Shown: piece by piece, positions 10,175 to 18,236 of the stretch | Layout of the letters: every line of letters starts with the position of its first letter | Position numbering within the stretch: the stretch's first letter is position 1 | NCBI RefSeq assembly: GCF_022682495.2 | Contig: NC_071389.1 | Coordinates: 102,279,951 to 102,343,950, forward strand | Length of the DNA: 64,000 nt | Reading direction: 5' to 3' | Source of the DNA: Desmodus rotundus | Lineage: Eukaryota; Chordata; Mammalia; Chiroptera; Phyllostomidae | The notes under the pieces: model-generated | What the model was told of the DNA's origin: nothing | The model's database searches: none | What the model saw: the letters and a program-made list of their open reading frames with translations, nothing else | Program-made: the position numbers and the translations under genes

Positions 10175-12010
10175 CTTTTTTTTTAAATATATTTATTGAT
10201 TATGCTATTACAGTTGTCCCATTTCCCCCCCCCACTTCACTCCATTCTGCCCACCCCCCTCCCTCCCAAATTCCCCCCCTATAGTTCATGTCCATAGGTC
10301 ATACTTATAAGTTCTTTGGCTTCTACATTTCCTACACTATTTTTACCCTCCCCCTGTCTATTTTCCACCTATCATCTATGCTACTTATTCTCTGTACCTT
10401 TCCCCCCCTCTCCCCCTCCCACTCCCTTAATGACAACACTCAGGTTCTAGTTGTTTGCCTAGTTTGCTCTCGTTTTTGTTTTATGTGTGGCTGTTAATAA
10501 CTGTGAGTTTGCTGTCATTTTTACTGTTCCTATTTTTTATCTTCTTTTTCTTAGGTAACTCCCTTTAACATTTCATATAATAAGAGCTTGGTGATGATGA
10601 ACTTCTTTAACTTGACCTTATCTGAGAAGCACTTTATCTTCCCTTCCATTCTAAGTGATAGCTTTGATGGGTACAGTAATCTTGGATGTAGGTCCTTGCA
10701 TTTAATCTTGGGTAATGTAATTATGATGTGCCTTGGCGTGTTCCTCCTTGGGTCCAGCTTCTTTGGGACTCTCTGAGCTTCCTGGACTTCCTGGAAGTCT
10801 ATTTCCTTTGCCAGACTGGGGAAGTTCTCCTTCATTATTTGTTCAAATAAGTTTTCAATTTTTTGTTCTTCCTCTTCTCCTTCTGGTACCCCTAAAATTC
10901 GGATGTTGGAACGTTTCAAGGAGTCCGGGAGGTTCCTAAGCCTCTCCTCATTTTTCCAAGTTCTTGTTTCTTCATTCTTTTCTGGTTGGATGTTTGTTTC
11001 TTCCTTCTGGTCCACACCATTGATTTGAGTCCCAGTTTCCTTCTCATCACTATTGGTTCTCTGTACATTTTCCTTTGTTTCTCTTAGCATAGGCTTCATT
11101 TTTTCATCTGTTTTTCGAATAGATTCAACCAAGTCTGTGAGCATATTGATAACCAGTGCTTTGAACTGTGCATCTGATAGGTTGGCTATCTCTTCGTCGC
11201 TTAGTTGTATTTTTTCTGGAGCTTTGAAGTGTTCTGTCATTTGGGCCTTTTTTTTTTTTTTTTCTTGTCTTGGTGCGTCTGTTACTTTAAGGGGCAGAGC
11301 CTTAGGTGTTCACCAGGGCGGGGTAATGCTGGTTGCAGCGCTGTGACGCTGTACGTGGGGGAGGGGCTGAGTGGGAGCAATGGTGCCCGCCTCACTCTCC
11401 TCCAGCTTTCAATCTTTCACTCCGCTACCCACAATCAAACTGGGCCACTCTGGTGCTGGTTCCCGAGTAAATGGGCCTGTGCACTCTCTAGGCCCCTGTG
11501 GGTCTCTCCAACAACCTCTCCTGTGAGGCTGGGAGTCTCTCCCGTTGCCGCCCCAACCCCCACGGGCGTTTTCAATCAGAGGTTTGAGGCTTTATTTCCC
11601 TGAGTTGGAGCCCTGGGTTATGCAGTCTGCTTCGCTCCCCACCGTTCGTCCGGTTTATCTGTGGGCGAATGTGGTGCCGCGGGGTGCTACCCACTGCTCT
11701 GCCTGCCCCGCTCTCCGCCACTCTGAGTCCGGCCCTCTGGGTTTATCTGTGCAAATATCCGTGGGGCCGCACGGTCTGCTAGTGCTCAGACTGCCTGCGC
11801 CATTTGTCCCACACTCTGCCAGTCTCAGTCCCGCCACAGCCACGCGAGTCCTCTCCGCCCCGGTGCCCGTCTCCGCCCCTCCTACCAGTCTGGATGAATG
11901 GTTATTTTCTATTTTCTTGGTGTTGGTCCCCCTTGCTGTGCGATTGTCTGTCAGTTCTGGTTGTGCGAGGAGGCGTAGTGTGTCTACCTACGCCGCCATC
12001 TTGGTTCTCT
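10175..12010 (-). mobile_element. HAL1-c, complete short ORF1-only element
   Basis: Minus-strand copy. The A-tail side is the T-rich stretch at 10175-10185, and the 5' end (agagaaccaagatggcggcg, minus strand) is at 12010. Leader, ORF1 (10551-11240), 3'UTR and tail match HAL1-b closely, including the 47-codon ORF1 deletion. It is flanked by a perfect 12-bp duplication. Its site in L1-A ORF2 is within about 10 bp of the paralogous position hit by HAL1-b in L1-B, in the opposite orientation. Confidence 0.9.
10551..11240 (-). CDS. HAL1-c ORF1, 229 aa, open but internally deleted
   Basis: Same architecture as the HAL1-b protein: head with KIQLSDEEIANLSDAQ, coiled-coil region, RRM-like block (GVPEGEEEEQKIENLFEQIM) and RRNTPRHIIITLPKIK joined directly to CKDLHPRLLYPSKLSLRMEG. 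It keeps the KEN that HAL1-b lost in QIMKENF. The reading frame is intact, but the C-terminal nucleic-acid-binding part is largely absent, so function is doubtful. Confidence 0.75.
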   Translation of the reverse strand: MTEHFKAPEKIQLSDEEIANLSDAQFKALVINMLTDLVESIRKTDEKMKPMLRETKENVQRTNSDEKETGTQINGVDQKEETNIQPEKNEETRTWKNEERLRNLPDSLKRSNIRILGVPEGEEEEQKIENLFEQIMKENFPSLAKEIDFQEVQEAQRVPKKLDPRRNTPRHIIITLPKIKCKDLHPRLLYPSKLSLRMEGKIKCFSDKVKLKKFIITKLLLYEMLKGVT

Positions 12011-12610
12011 GAAACTTTCTTTTGATCTAGCAATTCCACTGCTGTGATTATATTCTAAGAATCCTGAAACACCAGTCCAAAGGAACCTATGTACCCCAAT
12101 GTTCATAGCAACACAATTTACAATAGCCAAGTGCTGGAAGTAACCTGAGTGCCCATCAGCAAATGTGTGGATCAATAAACTGTGCTACATTTACACAATG
12201 GAATTCTACACAGCAGAAAGAAAGAAGGAGCCACTACCCTTCATGACAATATGGATGAATCTCAAGAGCATTATGCTAAGTGAAATAAACCAGGCAGTGA
12301 AACACACGTACCATATGATCTCACCTATAAGCTGAACCTAATCAAAAAAACAAATACACAAATAAACAAACAAAATATAACTAGAGACATTGAAATAAAG
12401 AACAAATTGACCATAACCATAGGGAAGGGGATAGGGGGATAAGGGTAGAAAGAAGGGGGAAGGGTTGTCAAGGAACATGTATAAAGGACCCATGACAAAG
12501 ACAAAGTGGAGAAGGATTAAGCTTGGGAGATGTGGGGTGGGTGGGGCAAAGGAAAATGGTGGCAGGAAAATGGAGACAACTACTTGAATAATAATAAAAA
12601 ATTAAAAAAT
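12011..12610 (+). mobile_element. L1-A, 3' end (ORF2 C-terminus, 3'UTR, tail)
   Basis: Resumes after HAL1-c with the ORF2 C-terminal block (LLIQQFHCCDYIL-like, then the [19 protein letters not shown] equivalent), the 3'UTR with a GGGGGATAAGGG-type G-rich tract, and the tail gacaactacttgaataataa then A-rich DNA ending near 12610. This closes the 12.6-kb nested complex. Confidence 0.85.
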
Positions 12611-12638
12611 ATGTTTATGACAGACTGATCACATGGCA

Positions 12639-12654
12639 TGTATAGATATTTTCT
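12639..12654 (+). repeat. 16-bp target duplication of HAL1-d, left copy
   Basis: tgtatagatattttct, identical at 14823-14838. Confidence 0.9.
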
Positions 12655-12883
12655 TTTTTAAGTATATTTTATTGATTATTCTATTACAATTGTCCCATTT
12701 TTTCTCCCCTTTATCCTCCTCCTCCCTGCACCACCCACCACACCTCCAGCATTCCCCTGAACCCTGCTTTAGCTCATGGCCATGGGTCATGCATATAAGT
12801 TCTTTGGCTTCTCCATTTCCTATACTGTCTTTAACCTCCACCTGTCTATTTTGTGCCTACCTACTATGCTTATTTTATTTTAT

Positions 12884-13120
12884 TCTATTTTATTATTTTA
12901 CTGGAATTAAAAGCAAAGGTCTGCAACCAGCACTACTCTACCCAGCATGGCTCTCAATTAAAATATTACGTGACATAAGAGGCTTCCCAGAAAAAGAAGG
13001 CTAAAAGAATAACCAGCACTGCAAGATATACTAAAGTGACTGCTTTAAGAGAAGAAGAAAAACAGTGAGAGAGAAAGGAACACAGGTACAAAAGGAGTAA
13101 AAAGTACAGGGAATAAGTAC
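12884..13120 (+). mobile_element. L1 ORF1 3' fragment inside HAL1-d
   Basis: Reads in plus direction like the end of L1 ORF1 and the start of the inter-ORF spacer (compare 690-880): CNQHYSTQHGSQLKYY-like, then a TGACTGCTTTAAG end and an agaaagaggaacaca-like spacer. It is flanked by cctactatgctt (12868-12879) and cctattatgctt (near 13121-13132), a probable target duplication. The T-rich left edge suggests an inverted or minus-oriented insertion event. Confidence 0.6.
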
Positions 13121-13319
13121 CTATTATGCTTCTTATTTCCTGTACCTTTCCCCCCATTCTCCCCCTCCCTTCTGATAACCTTCCATGTGATCTCCATTTC
13201 TGTGATTCTGTTCCTGTTCTAATTGTTTGCCTAGTTGTTGTTTTTGTTTTTTAGGTTCAGTTGTTGATAGTTGTGAGTTTGTTGTCATTCTGCTGTTCAT
13301 AGTTGTGATCTTCATTTTC

Positions 13320-14162
13320 TTAGGTAAGTGCCTTTAACATTTCATATAATAAGGGCTTGGCGATGATGAACTTCTTTAACTTCACCTTATCTGGGAAGCA
13401 CTTCATCTGTCCTTCCATTCTAAATGATAGATTTGCTAAATAGAGAGTAATCTTGGATGTAGGTCCTTGACTTTCATGACTTGGGATACTTCTTTCCAGC
13501 CCCTTCTTGCCTGCAAGGTTTCTTTTGAGAAATCAGCTGATAGCCTTATGGGAACTCCTTTGTAGGTAACTCTCTCATTTCCTCTTGTTGCTTTTAAGAT
13601 TCTCTCTTTATCTTTAATCTTGGGTAACATAATTATGATGTGTCTTGACATGTTCCTCCTTGGGTCCACTTTCTTTGGGACTCTCTGAGCTCCCTGGACT
13701 TCCAGGAAGTCTATTTCCTTTGCCAGATTGGGGAAGTTTTCCTTCATTATTTGTTTAAATAAGTTGTCAGTATCTTGCTCTTGTTCTTCTCCTTTTGGCA
13801 CCCCTGATTCAGATGTTACAGCACTTAAAGTTGTCCCAGAGGTTCCTAAGCCTCTCCTCATTTTTTTTTTTTTTGCATTCTTGTTTTTTCATTCTGTTTG
13901 GCTTGGATGCTTATGTCTTCCTTTTGTTCCAAATCATTGATTTGAGTCCTGGTTTCCTTCTCTTCACTGTTGGTTCTGTGTGTATTTTGTTTTATTTCAC
14001 TTTGTGTAGCCTTCATTTCTTCCTTCATTTTGTGATGAGCCCAATCATTTCTGTGAGCATCCTGATTATCAGTGTTTTGAAGTCTGCATTAGATAGGTTG
14101 TCTATCTCCTCGTCACTTAGCTCTTTTTCTGGAGTTTTGATCTGTTCTTTCATTTGGGCCAT
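13320..14162 (-). pseudogene. HAL1-d ORF1, multiply broken
   Basis: Minus-strand ORF1p-like sequence starting ATGGCCCAAATG at 14162. It carries the same features and lesions as HAL1-a: a long A-run at the coil/RRM junction (13861-13874 as T), a stop after the WDNFK-CN region, and a TAG after LLS-I (13436-13438). It is not translatable. Confidence 0.85.
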
Positions 14163-14838
14163 ATTTCTTTGTGTCAGCGCACCTAGTGCATGGTAAGGGA
14201 TTGAGCCTTAGGTATTTGCCAGGGGGAGGCAACCTCTTTGCTGTGTTGTGGCGCTCTCTGTGGAGGAGGGGACAGAGAGGGAACTATGCCACTCTCATCT
14301 TATTTTCCATTACTTCCCCAGCTCCCCACAAACAGATTTTTGCCCTTTCAGGTGCTTATTCACATGTGGGTGTATTTGTGTACATTTTAGGACACTGTGG
14401 GCCTCTCCAAGGAACTCCCCTGTGAAGCAGGGAGTTTCTCCTGCTACCACAACCTCCACAGTTTTTTTTTACAGCCAGGGCTTTTGAATCTTTATTTTCC
14501 CATGCTGAAACCCTGGGTTTCTTGGTCTGTCTTGCTCCCCTGTTGTTCCTTTAGGCTTCTCTGTGCATGTTGGATCGCCTGTGCGATTTGCCATCTTGCC
14601 TTTCCATGCATCCTCTCCGCCCTGACTGCCCATCTCAGCCCCTGCTACCAGTCTGGATGAATGTTTTTTTAAAATTCCTTGGTTGTTGGACATCCATGCA
14701 AATGATTTTCTGGCAGTTCTTGGTGTTCTTTCTTTTTTTTTTTTAAATTGGTTGTTATCTTTCTTTTGGTTGTGTGAGGAAGTGAAACATTTGTGCCTAT
14801 GCCTCCATCTTGGCTGAAACCCTGTATAGATATTTTCT

Positions 14839-15993
14839 ATTTGAAGACACTGTTTCAAATAGAAAATACAGTATAAATCAAGGCAAAAGTTTCAACAAAC
14901 ACTACTCTATAATGCAAGGCAACAGATGGTTTTTCTATCTCATTATGTGTTGGTCAGGGAATTAACTCCTTTCATGCTAAGGCAGTTGAAGATTTGTATC
15001 ATCCTTTCTTTAAGGTTTCTGTCTTATCTCTAACTGCTGTGAAAGTGCCCACATTAAAATGTGTACAAACTCCTGTCGGAGTGAGGCTTCTGCTGGAAAG
15101 GCAAAGAAAGACGTGACCTAGATGAAAAATGAAAATGTATTCCAATGGGATACTGTCCACTTTCTCCTTTGTACCGAGTCCCTGAACCAGTGGAGAGGGC
15201 TACAACTGCCACAGGGCAGCCAACAACTCAAATCGAACACTGCATGGGGCACTCTGTGTCCTAAAGTTCCATCACCATCCACAGGCCTACGTTTTTGGTA
15301 TGAGACACCTATTTGAAACCACCAGACCCTACATGTACTCAAGGATCACTCTTATACCCCAAACCCCAGAACTGACTGAATGGGTCATCAAGACTTCCTC
15401 ATTACTTCTTTTTATTTTTATTTTTATGTTTTTCACTGTTATCACTGCTTATTTGACAATAGTTGGTTTAGTCTACAAATTTAAGGCAAATATACTAATG
15501 CATTTGCTTTTCTTCAGAAATCATACTTAGAAAGATTACATAAAGTCTGTCCCAAAATTTCTAAGAAATATTCATTAATTAAAAATAAGTCTGATTAAGA
15601 TGCTTCACCAGGATACATGAGTGAACAAAAGGAAATGGCGATCTTTATCTTGTCTGAAGAATATATTTTGGAAGGGTTAAAGTTCAGAAATCACTTAAAG
15701 GTAAATAAGATTGGCAGCCATAAGGAATACTATTCATAAAATAAACACAGTTACAGAGGCAACTTAAAAAAAGATTGAACTTTGGGCTTTTGGAAAGGAG
15801 GCGCACAGGAGCGATGGCACCACCCCGGGGGAGCAGCAGGTGCAGGAGTGTGGTGGCTTCGATGACCACAGGCCCACGGCACCTGTGCACCGCAGTGCTG
15901 CACCGCTTCTCAGAAAGGAGAGGGGATTCTCAGAAAGCACTTTGTCAGCTACTGCTTTTGCTTCCGGTGAAAGAGTAAATGCCTAACATCATT
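14839..15993. other. Unassigned old sequence
   Basis: AT-rich to mixed sequence between HAL1-d and an L1 3' fragment. No ORF resembles a known protein. The GC-richer 15775-15980 stretch has a short open frame without recognisable homology. It may include the 3'UTR of the SNX6 retrocopy, but that cannot be shown here. Confidence 0.5.
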
Positions 15994-16003
15994 AAGAAAA
16001 TCA

Positions 16004-16430
16004 GCAAATGAGTGGACCAAAAAACTATGGTACATTTACACAATGGAATTCTACCCAGCAGAGAGAAAGAAGGAGCTTATACCCTTTGTGACAACATGGA
16101 TGGAACTGGAGAGCATTTTGCTAAGTGAAATAAGCCAGGAGGTGGTGAAGGACAAATACCATATGATCTCACCTTTAACTGGAACATAATCAACAAAAGA
16201 AAAAAGGCAAACAAAATATAACGAGAGACATTGAAATTAAGAATAATCTAACAATAGCCAGGGGGGAGTGGGGAGGGGACAGTGGGAAGAGGGGTTTACA
16301 GGAACTACTATAAAGGACACATGGACAAAGTCAAGGGGGAGGGTGGAGGTGGGTTTGGCTGGGGTGGGGTGGGGGGATGGGGAGAAAATGCAGACAACTG
16401 TAATTGAATAACAATAAAAATTTTAAAAAA
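16004..16430 (+). mobile_element. L1 3' end, heavily 5'-truncated
   Basis: Matches the last part of ORF2 ([23 protein letters not shown], SPLTGT), the G-rich 3'UTR and the tail gacaactgtaattgaataac then A-rich DNA. Flanks aagaaaatcag (15994-16004) and aagaaaacag (16431-16440) look like a slightly diverged target duplication. Confidence 0.82.
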
Positions 16431-16492
16431 AAGAAAACAGAAATAAAGTCTGAAGGAAGGCAGCTCTTTTTAACCCGAGGGTGGAGTGTGGC

Positions 16493-17705
16493 CTATGTGT
16501 CTCCATTTAACACCGCCAGGCAGTTCTGCAGCAACTGTAGGTTACCCTTTGCATGCTTCAGTTCTAACTCTGCTAGTTCCACTAATTTTTTTCTGAATGC
16601 CACAACTCTTCTTGTCTTAAAATCTATGAGTTCTTGTTTTGCAGATTCCAATATTTTTTCAAATTTCTGACAACATAATTGTTGGGACATTTCAGCCTGT
16701 AGAACATCTTTATTTTTTGCTCTTGCTTTATCCAGTGCTTTATTAGCATTTTCATAATCCACTAGTGACCTAGATCTTTGATAGAGGAGATCCTTAGCAG
16801 CTTGAGATTCTCTTAAGTAATGTTTTAAAAGGTCAGAAAGTTTGAGGTCCTCATCAGCAGATACTCTTGCTTCTATTTTTCTTGTTTTATCAAACAGTTC
16901 TGAAAATTTGAGAAAAAAACGTGCATATATCTGTAGAATCCTGAGTTCCTAAAGCATATAATGAAGAACCAATTCTATTGTAATCATCTGCAGCACTTTT
17001 GTGGGATCTTGTCATCCTATTAGATTTAGCAGATGCATCCTTAACTCGGTTATGGTATTCTAAAAAGAATGTTCGTTCATGCTCAAAGAAATCATCTACA
17101 TCCTTTACTCCTGAAACAATCACTCCATATGCTGATTTAACAATGTTTTTAAAGAAGTCTTCAAGTTTCTCTTTCTAATTTTTTCCTCGCACTCAAATCT
17201 TGATTATATTCCAAGACATGGAAATTTAAATCTTTTCTCAAAATAGGATGTGCTGCCACGTGACACAGGAATACTTCATGTATTGCAACAGTCTTCTTGA
17301 ATATGGCCAAATATTCAGCTTCCAGTTCCTGTTTCATCTTTATGAATTCCTCCTTTGTCATGGACCCTTCTCCTCCAAGCTTCTGTAGTTTTTCCCTTGA
17401 AGCATCAAAATCAGGTCTTGGTGGTGCTGGAGGGATAATGTAACCAGCATAGTCTTCATTTGCAACACAGGAATCATGAAGCCAGATAAATTCCTCATGT
17501 TGTCCAACAACAGAAAACTCATTTTGTTTAAAATTTGGCAATGAACTCTTTGTGTGGACGGTAAATTTTACTTTATCTATGTCACTGAGAGCATCAGAAA
17601 TGTCCACCTGCAGAGCAGCATCACTTTGAAGATCTACATGTATTGCTTTAAGTCCTCCGTCCTCCTCCGAGAGGAAGTCGGGCCATTGACCAGGCTCTCC
17701 TGTGG
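16493..17705 (-). pseudogene. SNX6: SNX6 retrocopy (sorting nexin 6), inactivated
   Basis: SNX6 is a PX-BAR sorting nexin of the retromer-associated endosomal sorting complex. The minus strand aligns over nearly the whole protein without introns. The N-terminal [13 protein letters not shown] lies near 17650-17690, the PX domain at about 17200-17610 ([45 protein letters not shown]), and the BAR domain at about 16495-17125 (VKDVDDFFEHERTF, KALDKARAKNKDVLQAE). The authentic end NCLAVLNGDT and stop lie at 16493-16495. The initiator codon is lost, with a frameshift plus stop near 17170 and another shift near 16910. No introns and several lesions make it a processed pseudogene. SNX5 is the closest alternative, but the residues fit SNX6. 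Confidence 0.9.
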
Positions 17706-17805
17706 GATCGATGGGTCCCGGTGCCTGGGGAGAGGATGGAGTGAGGAAGACACAAGGGAGACATTAGTGCCAGGCCTGGGAGGGGGTCCTGCATGCCCAT
17801 CCTAC

Positions 17806-17838
17806 ACCCACCACCCCCACCGCCCCCACCACGCGCCC
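17806..17838 (-). other. Potential G-quadruplex tract
   Basis: Four C-runs of three or more on the plus strand (ccc, ccccc, ccccc, ccc) give spaced G-runs on the minus strand. It lies about 100 bp upstream of the SNX6 retrocopy start. Sequence pattern only. Confidence 0.5.
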
Positions 17839-17973
17839 TGGGCTCGGTGCTGCTAGAGAACACCCACCATCATCCTTACTACTTCTTTTTAAAAGTGTCG
17901 TCTCCTGAGCTAGAGTAATTTCTTAGAATGGCCATCCAAAAATTGTTGACACACTACTCTCTCATCACTGCCT

Positions 17974-17988
17974 GCCCTTTAGGTTTTA
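17974..17988 (+). repeat. 15-bp target duplication of the chimeric L1, left copy
   Basis: gccctttaggtttta; the right copy gccctgtaggtttta at 24538-24552 differs at one base. Confidence 0.85.
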
Positions 17989-18236
17989 TTTTTTTAAATT
18001 TTATTGTTATTCAATTATAGTTGTATGCATTTTCTCCCCATCCCTCCACCCGACCCCAGCCTAACCCCCCTCCCGAACCTCCACCCTCCCCCTTGACTTT
18101 GCCCATGTGTCCTTTACAGTAGTTCCTGTAATCCCCTCTCCTAACTGTCCCCTCCCCACTCCCCCTTGGCTATTGCTAGATTACTCCTAACCTCAGTGTC
18201 TCTGGTTATATATTGTTTCCTTTTTTCCTCTATTGA

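Larger units (their letters stand above)
12655..14822 (-). mobile_element. HAL1-d, complete element of the older subfamily
   Basis: Minus-strand HAL1-like element bounded by a perfect 16-bp duplication. 5' end (minus) near 14822: gggtttcagccaagatggag. The leader runs to 14163, ORF1 remnants lie at 13320-14162, and the 3'UTR and tail end at 12655. An L1 ORF1 fragment of about 230 bp is lodged in its 3'UTR. The 13430-14287 part is nearly identical to HAL1-a 2672-3530, while the leaders of the two are clearly different. Confidence 0.88.

Noticed and set aside
5295..12010. HAL1-b and HAL1-c as products of an inversion like the g/h pair
   Set aside because: Each has its own matching target duplication in the present arrangement, so no exchange of flanks has occurred.
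15775..15978. Short GC-richer open frame beginning MNFGLLERRRTGAMAPPRG
   Set aside because: No recognisable family, and it could be part of a retrocopy UTR; not supported as a gene.
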